From contig NZ_JADYUM010000008.1 of the NCBI RefSeq assembly GCF_021531815.1, forward strand, positions 1 through 64,000: 64,000 bases of DNA. The letters run 5' to 3'. Origin of the DNA: Pseudoflavonifractor phocaeensis (GTDB taxonomy: Bacteria > Bacillota > Clostridia > Oscillospirales > Oscillospiraceae). The notes under the pieces are model-generated. The model was not told the DNA's origin and ran no database searches. It was given only the letters and a program-made list of their open reading frames with translations. Position numbers and translations under genes: made by a program. Shown piece after piece: positions 12,807 to 20,668 of the stretch (position 1 is the first letter of the stretch; the number at the start of each line of letters is the position of its first letter).

Positions 12807-13994
12807 TCAGTGGTTGGCCATGCGGTAGATGGCCAGAATGTCTTCGTATCCCAGGACCTGGAAAGACCCGATGGTCCGGGTATCAAAGAAGGTGCAGCGG
12901 TGGGCCAGCTCCTGGAGCGTTTCCTCCGGCAGCACGCCGCAGCCCAATTCGGAGAAGCAGGTGGGCATGTTCAGGGAGCGGAAGTAGTTGGCCGTGGCCT
13001 CGATGGCCTCCCGGGCCAGGGCCTCATCATCCTTTCCAGCGGGGTCCAGACCCCACACCTGCGTGCCGAACTGGGCGAACCGGGCGGGATTGGTCTTGCA
13101 GCAGTAGCGGGCCCAGCTGTCCCACACGGCGGAGAGGGTAGCCCCGTGGGCGGCGTCGAACATGGCGCTGAGCTCATGGCCCAGCTGATGGGGGGCGAAG
13201 TCCATGACTCCGCCCAGGCCGGTGAGGCCGTTGTGGGACAGGGAACCCGCCCACATCAGTTCGCTCATGGCCTGGTAATCGCCGGGGCAGTCCAGGGCAC
13301 GGCGGCCGTTCCGGATGACACAGCGCAGCAGGCCCTGGGCGATCTCGTCGGTGAGCTCGTTGGTGGTGATGGGATTGAAGTAGCGGTCCATGGTGTGCAT
13401 CATGATGTCCACTACGCCGCAGGCCACCTGGTAGGGGGGCAGGGTGAAAGTGAGCTCCGGGTCCATAATGGCGAAGCGGGGGCGGTTGAGCGGGGTGCTC
13501 AGGCCGCGTTTTACTTTGGTTTCGTCGTTGGTGAGAACAGCGGAGTCGCTGCTTTCGCTGCCGGCGGCGGGGATGGTGAGGACCACGCCGGTGGGGAGGT
13601 TTTTGGACAGGGGGACCTTGCGGGTCCAGATGTCCCAGAGATCCAAATCCGGATTGGCGGCGCCCGCGGAGATGGCCTTGGCGGTATCGATGACGCTGCC
13701 GCCGCCCACAGCCAGAATAAAATCGGCCCCAAAGGCCAGAGCCTGCTTTACGCCGTCCCGGGCAAAGCCCAGGCGGGGGTTGGGCTTGACCCCGCCCAGG
13801 GTCTCGTAGGTCAGGCCGGCCTCCTCCAGAGAAGCCTTGATCCGGTCCAGCAGACCGCTTTTGACGGCGCTTTGACCACCGTAGACCACCAGGACCCGGG
13901 AACCGCCCCACTGGGCGGTCAGTTGGCCGGCCCGGCCGGCGGTCCCGCGGCCGAAGACGATTTTGGTGGGGGAATGAAATTCAAATGCCTGCAT
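12807..13994 (-). CDS. Iron-dependent alcohol dehydrogenase (butanol dehydrogenase-like)
   Basis: 395 residues, the normal length for a group III alcohol dehydrogenase. The cofactor loop VGGGSVIDTAKAIS and the metal site are visible: D and H in DIMMHTMD, then H-x3-H in PHQLGHELS and H in DAAHGATL. It should interconvert aldehydes and alcohols with NAD(P)H, for example butyraldehyde and butanol or methylglyoxal-type aldehydes. The substrate is not set by sequence. The ATG at 13994 has AAGGAGG 9 bases upstream. A 16-bp perfect palindrome 28 bases before the start is a likely operator. Confidence 0.93.
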   Translation of the reverse strand: MQAFEFHSPTKIVFGRGTAGRAGQLTAQWGGSRVLVVYGGQSAVKSGLLDRIKASLEEAGLTYETLGGVKPNPRLGFARDGVKQALAFGADFILAVGGGSVIDTAKAISAGAANPDLDLWDIWTRKVPLSKNLPTGVVLTIPAAGSESSDSAVLTNDETKVKRGLSTPLNRPRFAIMDPELTFTLPPYQVACGVVDIMMHTMDRYFNPITTNELTDEIAQGLLRCVIRNGRRALDCPGDYQAMSELMWAGSLSHNGLTGLGGVMDFAPHQLGHELSAMFDAAHGATLSAVWDSWARYCCKTNPARFAQFGTQVWGLDPAGKDDEALAREAIEATANYFRSLNMPTCFSELGCGVLPEETLQELAHRCTFFDTRTIGSFQVLGYEDILAIYRMANH

Positions 13995-14021
13995 AGTACA
14001 AGCCTCCTTGTGTTGGTCGGA

Positions 14022-14037
14022 TGGTACCATGGTACCA
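14022..14037. promoter_or_regulatory. 16-bp palindromic operator candidate before the alcohol dehydrogenase
   Basis: The sequence TGGTACCATGGTACCA is a perfect palindrome made of two TGGTACCA half sites. It lies 28 bases before the start of the minus-strand dehydrogenase. TGGTnnACCA half sites are typical of GntR-family repressors. Confidence 0.5.
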
Positions 14038-14224
14038 CACCGGGGCGGGACCCGTCAACGCGGGAGGGAAAAAAGAGGGACGTGCCGCTTGGAAAGTGGC
14101 GGGCGGAAAGGAGCGGGAGGGTGGGCCCCGGCTTGACAAAACAAGGAAAAAACAGGGCCTCTGTTGCGAAAAAAAGCAAAAACCCCCCAATCAGTAATGA
14201 AGCAGAGATTGTGTAGTTTGTTGC

Positions 14225-14252
14225 TTGACAACCTTCGGGCAAATGCTATAAT
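14225..14252 (+). promoter_or_regulatory. Sigma-A promoter of the antiporter gene
   Basis: TTGACA, 16 bases, TATAAT: both boxes match consensus. The predicted transcript start is about 70 bases before the antiporter ATG. Confidence 0.75.
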
Positions 14253-14329
14253 ACAGGAACTGCCCGATGGGCGGAACAATGATTCACGCCGGATTTTATA
14301 TCCACGGTGAGGAAGTAAGGTGTGTTGAA

Positions 14330-15508
14330 ATGGAATCCTATACCTATTTGTTACTGTTAGCCATCATTCTGCTGTCCACCAAAGTGCTGGGCCTGGCTAC
14401 GGAGAAGATCCATATGCCCCAGGTGGTGGGCGCCCTGCTGGCCGGCATTATTCTGGGTCCCAGCGGTTTTGGCGTGCTGCAAAGCACGGACTTCTTGGTG
14501 AAGACGGCGGAGATCGGCGTTATTATGCTGATGTTCACCGCCGGTATCGATACCGACATGCAGGAACTGAAAAAGACCGGCCCCCAGGCCTTTGTCATCG
14601 CCGTCATGGGCGTGACAGTGCCGCTGCTGCTGTGCGGCGGTCTGTACTTCCTGTTCTTCGGCGGAGAGCTTACCTTTATGAATGTGTTGAAGGCGGCCTT
14701 TGTAGGCTCTGTCTTCTCCGCCACCTCCGTGTCCATCACGGTGGAGACCCTGAATGAGATGGGCAAGCTGAAGACCCGGACGGGGACCACCCTGCTCAGC
14801 GCCGCCCTGATCGATGACATTCTGGGCATTATCGTCCTGTCCGTCCTCAGCGGCCTGAGTTCCGGCGGCTCCAGCCCCCTGTTGGTGCTGGGCCGGATCG
14901 CCCTGTTTTTCCTGTTTACCCTGGTGGTGGGACTGGTGGTGCGCCGCCTCTTCGGCTTTATTTCCGAGGAGCACTGGCACAGCCGCCGGGTGGCCATCTG
15001 GGCCCTGGCCTTCTGCTTGATCATGGCCTACTGCGCCGAGGAGCTGTTCGGCGTGGCCGATATCACCGGCGCCTACTTTGCCGGCTTGATCCTGTGTAAC
15101 GTGACCAAGTCCCGGAAGTTCGTGGCCAAGAAGATGACGGTGGCCGCCTACATGGTGTTCACTCCGGTGTTCTTTGCCAGCGTGGGCATGAAGACCGATT
15201 TGAAGACCATGAATTCCGAAATTCTGCTTTTCGCCCTGGTGCTGGTGGCGGCGGCGGTGCTGTCCAAGATCATCGGCTGCGGCCTGGGCGGCAAGCTGTG
15301 CGGCATGAGCAACCACCAGTCGCTGGTGGTTGGCATCGGCATGGTGGCCCGGAGCGAGGTGGCCCTGATGGTGGCCCAGAAGGGAATCAACGCCGGAATG
15401 ATCGACCCGGTGATCCTGCCTGCCATCGTGTTGAGCGTCATCGCCTCCGCTCTGCTCACCCCCATCCTGTTGAAGCTGTCCATTGCCAAAGGCCCGGAAC
15501 TGACCTGA
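14330..15508 (+). CDS. Monovalent cation/proton antiporter (CPA2, Kef-like)
   Basis: 392 residues, almost entirely membrane helices (about 11-12). The start YTYLLLLAIILLSTKVLGLATEK, the GALLAGIILGPS loop and the LIDDILGIIVLSVLSG helix with paired aspartates are typical of the Na/H exchanger fold in the CPA2 family. It should exchange Na+ or K+ for protons across the inner membrane. There is no C-terminal RCK/TrkA domain, so it is a short, nucleotide-independent form. The ATG at 14330 was chosen by homology to family N-termini, with AAGG 10 bases upstream; an upstream in-frame ATG-led extension lacks membrane character. Confidence 0.9.
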   Translation: MESYTYLLLLAIILLSTKVLGLATEKIHMPQVVGALLAGIILGPSGFGVLQSTDFLVKTAEIGVIMLMFTAGIDTDMQELKKTGPQAFVIAVMGVTVPLLLCGGLYFLFFGGELTFMNVLKAAFVGSVFSATSVSITVETLNEMGKLKTRTGTTLLSAALIDDILGIIVLSVLSGLSSGGSSPLLVLGRIALFFLFTLVVGLVVRRLFGFISEEHWHSRRVAIWALAFCLIMAYCAEELFGVADITGAYFAGLILCNVTKSRKFVAKKMTVAAYMVFTPVFFASVGMKTDLKTMNSEILLFALVLVAAAVLSKIIGCGLGGKLCGMSNHQSLVVGIGMVARSEVALMVAQKGINAGMIDPVILPAIVLSVIASALLTPILLKLSIAKGPELT

Positions 15509-15525
15509 CCTCTGAAAGAGTGAAG

Positions 15526-15563
15526 AATGTCCGGATCTCCCAAAGGAGATCCGGACATTTTTT
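15526..15563 (+). terminator. Terminator of the antiporter gene
   Basis: A perfect stem AATGTCCGGATCTCC with CAAA loop is followed by a T-run. It abuts the stop of the convergent minus-strand gene. Confidence 0.9.
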
Positions 15564-15846
15564 ATTGCTCCAGTTCCGCAGCCCGCTCCTCCAGCCACTG
15601 GGTGGTCTGGACCAGCCCCTCCTCCGAGAGGGGGAAGGAGGCGGTGGCGAGGATCTCGCTGAGAGCCTTGGTCAGGGGGCCTTTCCAGAGTTCCGCGTCC
15701 AAGGTGGTGTAGGCCTCGGCCTCCGGGTCGTTTTCCGGTGGCTCATGCTTGACGGGCTGGATAAAAAACCGGGCCTGGCCCTTGCTGCCATACCAGGTGT
15801 TGCCGTTTTCCCAAAACAGCATGGTAGGGATAAAAATCTCGTTCAA
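15562..15846 (-). CDS. Conserved hypothetical protein downstream of glpK
   Basis: 94 residues, soluble. The start codon is TTG, supported by AAGGAG 9 bases upstream and the lack of an in-frame ATG. It contains MLFWENGNTWYGSKGQARFFI and a Glu-rich C-terminal helix (LEERAAELEQ). I do not recognise a domain. It begins 42 bases after glpK ends and should be cotranscribed with it. Confidence 0.65.
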   Translation of the reverse strand: MNEIFIPTMLFWENGNTWYGSKGQARFFIQPVKHEPPENDPEAEAYTTLDAELWKGPLTKALSEILATASFPLSEEGLVQTTQWLEERAAELEQ

Positions 15847-15888
15847 GATCAGTCGCTCCTTGTGGTGGGATTTGGGTCGCCCCCGGGA

Positions 15889-17385
15889 TCAGAGGTCGTG
15901 CTCCGCCCAGTCCAGGCTGCGCCCCACGGCTTTGTGCCAGCCGCTGAGCAGCCGCCGGCGGGGAGTTTCCTCCATTTGAGGCTGGTACTGCTGGGACAGG
16001 GACCGCATGGCCCGGATCTCGTCCCGGTCCTTCCACAGCCCCACGGCCAGTCCGGCCAAATAGGCGGCCCCCAGGGCGGTGGTCTCACGGATAGCGGGCC
16101 GGCAGACGGGCTTGTTCAGAATGTCGGCCTGGAATTGCATCAGGAAGCGGTCCCGGCTGGCGCCGCCGTCGGCGTTGAGGGCGGACAGGGAGATGCCGGT
16201 GTCCTTCTCCATGGCTTCCACCAGGTCATAGACCTGGTAGGCGATGGACTCCTGAGCCGCACGGATGATGTGTTCCCGCCGGGTGCCCCGGGTCAGGCCC
16301 ACCAGCGCGCCCCGGGCATACATGTCCCAGTGGGGGGCGCCCAGCCCGGTAAAAGCGGGGACCAGATAGACTCCCCCGGTGTCCGGGACCTTGGAGGCAT
16401 AATACTCCGCGTCCCGGGCGTCGGAGATCAGGCGCAGCTCGTCCCGGATCCACTGGATGACCGCTCCGCCCACAAAGACGGAGCCCTCCAGGGCGTACTG
16501 GACCTGCCCCTCCAGGCCGATGGCGATGGTGGACAGCAGGCCGTTTTGGCTGCGGTACAGGCGGTCTCCGGTGTTCATCAGCAGGAAGCAGCCGGTGCCG
16601 TATGTATTCTTGGCCTCCCCCGGTTCAAAACAGGTCTGGCCGAAGAGGGCGGCCTGCTGGTCTCCGGCAATGCCGGCGATGGGCACCTCCACGCCCTGGA
16701 GGTTGGTGGTGCCGTATACGGCGCTGGAATCCCGGACCTGGGGCAGCATGGACATGGGGATGTCTAGGGTGCCGCAGATGCGCCGGTCCCAGCACAGGTT
16801 TTGGATGTCATAGAGCATGGTGCGGCTGGCGTTGGTCCGGTCGGTGACATGGACCTTGCCGCCGGTGAGCTTCCAGACGAGCCAGCTGTCCACCGTGCCG
16901 AAAAGCAGGTCCCCCGCCTCCGCCTGCTCCCTCGCTCCCTCCACATGGTCCAGGATCCACTTGATCTTGGTGGCGGAGAAATAGGCGTCGATGAGCAGCC
17001 CGGTGTGATCCTGAATGTATTGCGTCAGTTCCGGGTCCTGTTTCAGCTGTTCACACAGGGGCGCGGTACGGCGGCACTGCCAGACAATGGCGTTGTAGAT
17101 GGGCCGCCCGGTGTGTTTGTCCCAGACGATGGTGGTCTCCCGCTGGTTTGTGATGCCGATGGCGGCGATCTCTTCCGGGGATACGCCGGACTGGGCCAGC
17201 ACTTCGGTGAGAACGGAGTATTGGCTGGACCAGATCTCCATGGGGTCGTGCTCCACCCAGCCGGGTTGGGGGTAGTGCTGGGTAAATTCCCGCTGGGCCA
17301 CGCCGATGATGTTCTGTTCCCGGTCAAAGAGGATGCAGCGGCTGCTGGTGGTACCCTGGTCCAGGGCGATGACATACTGTTTCAC
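15889..17385 (-). CDS. glpK: Glycerol kinase
   Basis: 498 residues with the two FGGY-family actin-like domains. Diagnostic segments are [15 protein letters not shown] (phosphate 1), [56 protein letters not shown] (phosphate 2) and GLGAPHWD. It phosphorylates glycerol to sn-glycerol 3-phosphate with ATP. The start is GTG at 17385, supported by GGGAGG and the family N-terminus; the longer upstream reading has no homology. plsY and gpsA further along use the same metabolite, but there is no glpF beside it. Confidence 0.97.
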   Translation of the reverse strand: MKQYVIALDQGTTSSRCILFDREQNIIGVAQREFTQHYPQPGWVEHDPMEIWSSQYSVLTEVLAQSGVSPEEIAAIGITNQRETTIVWDKHTGRPIYNAIVWQCRRTAPLCEQLKQDPELTQYIQDHTGLLIDAYFSATKIKWILDHVEGAREQAEAGDLLFGTVDSWLVWKLTGGKVHVTDRTNASRTMLYDIQNLCWDRRICGTLDIPMSMLPQVRDSSAVYGTTNLQGVEVPIAGIAGDQQAALFGQTCFEPGEAKNTYGTGCFLLMNTGDRLYRSQNGLLSTIAIGLEGQVQYALEGSVFVGGAVIQWIRDELRLISDARDAEYYASKVPDTGGVYLVPAFTGLGAPHWDMYARGALVGLTRGTRREHIIRAAQESIAYQVYDLVEAMEKDTGISLSALNADGGASRDRFLMQFQADILNKPVCRPAIRETTALGAAYLAGLAVGLWKDRDEIRAMRSLSQQYQPQMEETPRRRLLSGWHKAVGRSLDWAEHDL

Positions 17386-17473
17386 AGGTGGTCCCTCCCT
17401 TTTGTCCCCTTGTATTATGCCAGAAAACAGGGGCGATGTAAAGAGATGTAAGGAGAGGTTTGGGCGGACAGGC

Positions 17474-17500
17474 ACCTCCGGGAGGCGGTGGCATAGGATG
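17474..17500 (+). promoter_or_regulatory. Sigma-K-like promoter before the collagen-like gene
   Basis: AC, 16 bases, CATAGGATG fits the sigma-K pattern AC-N16/17-CATAnnnTx. It lies 50 bases before the ATG of a spore-surface-type protein. The motif is short, so chance is possible. Confidence 0.4.
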
Positions 17501-17549
17501 GAACGTGGCATCGCTACAATGATTTTATTGCTTTGTCAAAGGAGTGCCT

Positions 17550-18476
17550 ATGAAACGATATTTTGCTCCCGGTTGGGAACCCGACCGGGAAGATGGGGTG
17601 GTAGCCTACCTCAATCATGGGGAGGATAGCTGCCGCCAGTCAGAGGCTTCCTGCTGTCATCACCGCTGTGACTGCCGGGATGACTGCCGCTGCGACTTCC
17701 GGTGCTGCTGTCCCGTGATCGTGGGTCCCACCGACCCCACTGGCCCCACTGGTCCCACCGGGCCGAAGGGCGACACCGGCAACACCGGAGCCACCGGACC
17801 CACCGGCCCCACTGGCCCCACCGGGCCCAAGGGTGACACGGGCAACACCGGAGCCACCGGACCCACCGGGCCCACTGGACCTACTGGGCCCAAGGGCGAC
17901 ACCGGCAACACCGGAGCCACCGGACCTACCGGCCCCACCGGCCCCACCGGGCCCAAGGGCGACACGGGCGCTACCGGCCCCACTGGGACCTGCGTCTGTT
18001 CCTGCCGTTCCATTGGCGAAATGGTCACCAACGGCGGGATGGAGCAGTTCCAGAACGGAGTCCCCGTGGGTTGGAGCACCGCCGACCCCGCGAAGGTGGA
18101 GCAGTCCACTGCCCAGGGGAGAGTGCACACCGGAAACTCTGCCGTCAATCTGTCGGACGGCGGCGACCTATTTCAGGATATCCGAATCACCGGCGGCTGC
18201 TGGTTCGACTTCTCCTTCTTCGCCCGGGGCCAAGGGGCTCAAGTGTCCGTGGAGGCAACGGTCACCTTCCGGAACGACCAGGGGCTGAACCAAAACGGCC
18301 TGACCATCCTTGTCCGGCGGCAGGATATGCCCAATGACAACCGGGAGTTTGCTTACTACCGGAACATCACGGGCCAGGCGCCCGCCGGGGCCACCACGGC
18401 GCGGCTGCGTTTCGTGGTATCGGCCGAGGGCGGCCAGTCCATGGACCTGGATGACGTGTCCTTTGCTGTGAACTGA
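17550..18476 (+). CDS. Collagen-like (Gly-X-Thr repeat) surface or exosporium protein
   Basis: 308 residues in three parts. The N-terminal 60 residues are rich in Cys and His ([20 protein letters not shown]). Residues about 61-146 are Gly-X-Y collagen-like repeats ([15 protein letters not shown]). The C-terminal 160 residues form a predicted beta-sandwich starting [15 protein letters not shown], like carbohydrate-binding modules. BclA-like exosporium proteins of Bacillus and Clostridioides share the repeat-plus-globular plan, trimerise, and are often O-glycosylated at Thr. The Cys-rich start may crosslink the protein into a spore layer (inference). AAAGGAG precedes the ATG. A glycosyltransferase gene follows after a terminator-like hairpin. 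Confidence 0.88.
   Translation: MKRYFAPGWEPDREDGVVAYLNHGEDSCRQSEASCCHHRCDCRDDCRCDFRCCCPVIVGPTDPTGPTGPTGPKGDTGNTGATGPTGPTGPTGPKGDTGNTGATGPTGPTGPTGPKGDTGNTGATGPTGPTGPTGPKGDTGATGPTGTCVCSCRSIGEMVTNGGMEQFQNGVPVGWSTADPAKVEQSTAQGRVHTGNSAVNLSDGGDLFQDIRITGGCWFDFSFFARGQGAQVSVEATVTFRNDQGLNQNGLTILVRRQDMPNDNREFAYYRNITGQAPAGATTARLRFVVSAEGGQSMDLDDVSFAVN
17733..17985 (+). repeat. 63-bp tandem repeats in the collagen-like gene
   Basis: Three full 63-bp units and a partial one encode a 21-residue Gly-Pro-Thr/Gly-Lys-Gly-Asp pattern. The units differ mainly at third codon positions, so they are old enough to have drifted but can still vary in number. Confidence 0.85.
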
Positions 18477-18486
18477 GGACCACAAG

Positions 18487-18518
18487 GAGCGCTGCCTATG
18501 GGCGGCGCTCTTATTTTT
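18487..18518 (+). terminator. Terminator after the collagen-like gene
   Basis: A 10-bp stem (GAGCGCTGCC/GGCGGCGCTC, one G-U) with a 4-base loop is followed by TTATTTTT. Confidence 0.7.
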
Positions 18519-18533
18519 GAAAGGAGGGACAGC

Positions 18534-19643
18534 GTGGGACGGTATCAAGTCTGTGTCTACGCCATCTGTAAAAATGAGGAGCAGTTTGTGGACCGCTGGA
18601 TGGATTCCATGTCCGAGGCGGACCGGGTGGTGGTGCTGGACACCGGCTCCACCGACGCCACGGTGGAGAAGCTGCGGGCCCGGGGGGCGGAGGTGACGGT
18701 GGAGGTCATCTCACCCTGGCGGTTTGACACGGCCCGGAACCGCTCCATGGAGCTGGTGCCGGAGAGCATGGACATCTGTGTCTGTACCGATCTGGACGAG
18801 GTGCTCCGGCCAGGCTGGCGGGAGCTGCTGGAGGAGGCCTGGGTCCCCGGCGCTGGTCAGGCCACCTACCGCTATACCTGGTCCTTCAACCCCGACAGCT
18901 CCGAGGGGGTGGTGTTCTGGTATGAGAAGATCCACGCCCGCCGGGGCTACCGGTGGGTCCACCCGGTCCATGAGGTGCTGGCCTGGACGGGGGAGGGGAG
19001 GCCCGGCCCCACGGTGGTGGCCGACGGAGTCCAGCTGGACCACCACCCGGACCCCTCCAAGTCCCGGGGGCAGTATCTGCCCCTGCTGGAACTGTCGGTG
19101 GCGGAGGACCCGGAGGATGACCGGAACGTCCACTATCTGGGGCGGGAATACCTGTTCCGGGGGCGCTGGGACGACTGCATCCGGACACTAAAGGGCCATC
19201 TGGCTATGCCAAGGGCCACCTGGCGGGACGAGCGGGCGGCCTCCATGCGGTATATCGCCCGGGCATACCGGGAAAAAGGGGAGACGGCGGAGGCCCGGAA
19301 CTGGTATCTCCGGGCAGTGGCCGAAGCGTCTCACCTGCGGGAACCCTGGACCGACCTGGCTATGCTCCTCTACGAGCTGGAGGAGTGGGAGGGGGTGCTC
19401 TACTTCACCGGGCAGGCCCTGGCCATCACCCACCGGCCCCGGACCTATATCTGTGAGGCGGCTCCCTGGGGGAGCCTGCCCTATGACCTGCGGTCCATCG
19501 CCTTTTACCGGACGGGGCGGATGCAAGAGGCACTGGAGGCGGCGAGGGCAGCGCTGAAGCTGGAGCCGGAGAATGAGAGGCTCCGGGGCAACGTGGCCCT
19601 GCTGGAGCGGGAAGCCGCCGGAGAAACACCATCCCCCGCCTGA
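18534..19643 (+). CDS. Family 2 glycosyltransferase with TPR tail
   Basis: 369 residues. The N-terminal GT-A fold shows YAICKNEEQFVDRWMDSM, VVVLDTGSTDAT and the metal-binding acidic motif as CTDLDEVLRPGW. From about residue 215 it changes to TPR-like helices (LFRGRWDDCIRTLKGHL, YREKGETAEARNWYLRAV, MQEALEAARAALKLEPENERL). The start is GTG at 18534, with AAAGGAGG 7 bases before it; the upstream ATG overlaps the terminator hairpin. The order (collagen-like gene, then this gene) suggests it may add sugar to the Thr-rich collagen repeats or another surface acceptor. The substrate is not determined. Confidence 0.88.
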   Translation: MGRYQVCVYAICKNEEQFVDRWMDSMSEADRVVVLDTGSTDATVEKLRARGAEVTVEVISPWRFDTARNRSMELVPESMDICVCTDLDEVLRPGWRELLEEAWVPGAGQATYRYTWSFNPDSSEGVVFWYEKIHARRGYRWVHPVHEVLAWTGEGRPGPTVVADGVQLDHHPDPSKSRGQYLPLLELSVAEDPEDDRNVHYLGREYLFRGRWDDCIRTLKGHLAMPRATWRDERAASMRYIARAYREKGETAEARNWYLRAVAEASHLREPWTDLAMLLYELEEWEGVLYFTGQALAITHRPRTYICEAAPWGSLPYDLRSIAFYRTGRMQEALEAARAALKLEPENERLRGNVALLEREAAGETPSPA

Positions 19644-19663
19644 AATCGGAAGAACACATAAAA

Positions 19664-19686
19664 GGGCCGCCCGAACTGGGCGGCCC
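19664..19686 (+). terminator. Hairpin after the glycosyltransferase gene
   Basis: A perfect 9-bp GGGCCGCCC stem with a GAACT loop 20 bases past the stop. No strong T-run follows, so termination is uncertain. The remaining bases to 19795 show nothing else. Confidence 0.45.
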
Positions 19687-19795
19687 AAGTTGCAGGCGCA
19701 CACTGCGCGCCTCCGTGTCAAAAAAGGACGGAGCATGGGGGCGTGCCCCGTGGATGGGCACATCACCGCAGGGGCCGGCGCTTTTCCCGGCTCTG

Positions 19796-20068
19796 TCATT
19801 CTTCCCGGATGACCAGCTCCAAGCCGGGGGTCTCTCCGGCCGCCTCCTCCATGGTGCCCAAGAGGGCGCGGCCATAGCCGCCCAGGGCGTCCAGGGCCAG
19901 GAGATGGACCAGCTCCAGGCGGATGGGTCCCACATATCCGGTGAGCAGGTCGTACAGGGCGTCCAGGTTCCGGCCATACCAGTCCGGGAAGGACAGTTCC
20001 CGGGCCAGGTAGTCGTGGGCAGCTTCCCGGCTGGTCATTTGGGCGCAGTCCAGCACAACGGTCCTCAT
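19796..20068 (-). CDS. Barstar-family ribonuclease inhibitor
   Basis: About 90 residues, matching barstar length. It carries the family pattern FPDWYGRNLDALYDLLTGYV, in which the Tyr-Gly-x-Asn-Leu-Asp-Ala-Leu stretch and the acidic helix plug the barnase active site. It should bind any cytoplasmic ribonuclease encoded by the adjacent gene and so protect the cell. The start is ATG at 20068, overlapping the barnase stop by one base (TGATG), so the two are translationally coupled. Confidence 0.92.
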   Translation of the reverse strand: MRTVVLDCAQMTSREAAHDYLARELSFPDWYGRNLDALYDLLTGYVGPIRLELVHLLALDALGGYGRALLGTMEEAAGETPGLELVIREE

Positions 20069-20640
20069 CACCAGACCACCTCGCCGTTCTCCACCCAGAC
20101 CTCGGTAAAGGTCTCATAGTGGTCCTCAGTGTGGAAATACAGCCCGTCGTTGGAGAAGACCAACCGCTCGGCTCCCCGGCTGTCGGCACCGTTGGTGTTC
20201 AGGTCGCATTCCGTGTAGCTGCGGCCGGACTCCTTGGGCAGCAGGCCCTCCCGGTTGCCGAAGCGGTCGCCTCCGATGGCGGCCCCCTCCAGGTAGCGCT
20301 CCACGCTGCCCCCGGACCAGCCCAGGTCCTGGGCCTCCTTCTTGGTGATGTAGTTGTCGGGGAGCATCCCGTAGTACTCCAGATAGAGGACCACGCTCTC
20401 CAAATCATAATAGTATTCGCCCTGAACGGGGACAAAGCCGGTGTCGGCCTCCGAGCTGGACGAGCCGCCATCGGGGAGAACGGCAGCGCTGGAGCCGGAA
20501 GAACTTTCGGGCAGAATTGCCGGCTGACTCTGGGAATCGCCGCCGGTGGTGGTGATGACCACGGGGGCGAAGTCGTTGGCGCAGCCCGTCAGGCTGAACA
20601 GCAGGAGCAGGGACAACAGCAGGGAAGTCATTCGTTTCAT
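20068..20640 (-). CDS. Barnase-like secreted ribonuclease, lipoprotein form
   Basis: 190 residues. The signal peptide ends LFSLTGC, so the mature enzyme should be lipid-anchored outside the membrane. A Ser-rich linker (about 35-65) leads to a barnase domain. Family residues are all in place: DNYITKKEAQDLGW, IGGDRFGNREGLLP, catalytic Glu in YTECDLN, Arg in RGAERLVFSNDG and His in DHYETFT. It should cleave RNA after guanine. The start is ATG at 20640, with a weak GAGTGA site; a TTG one codon upstream is possible. It may act in RNA scavenging or interbacterial antagonism (inference). Confidence 0.93.
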   Translation of the reverse strand: MKRMTSLLLSLLLLFSLTGCANDFAPVVITTTGGDSQSQPAILPESSSGSSAAVLPDGGSSSSEADTGFVPVQGEYYYDLESVVLYLEYYGMLPDNYITKKEAQDLGWSGGSVERYLEGAAIGGDRFGNREGLLPKESGRSYTECDLNTNGADSRGAERLVFSNDGLYFHTEDHYETFTEVWVENGEVVW

Positions 20641-20668
20641 CAAAGATCACTCATTTCTGTTTGATTGG

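Noticed and set aside
12810-14216. 468-residue plus-strand frame over the alcohol dehydrogenase
   Set aside because: It is the shadow of the dehydrogenase, whose family motifs are unambiguous.
17733-17985. CRISPR array
   Set aside because: The repeated units are contiguous, in frame and encode Gly-X-Y triplets, with no unique spacers.
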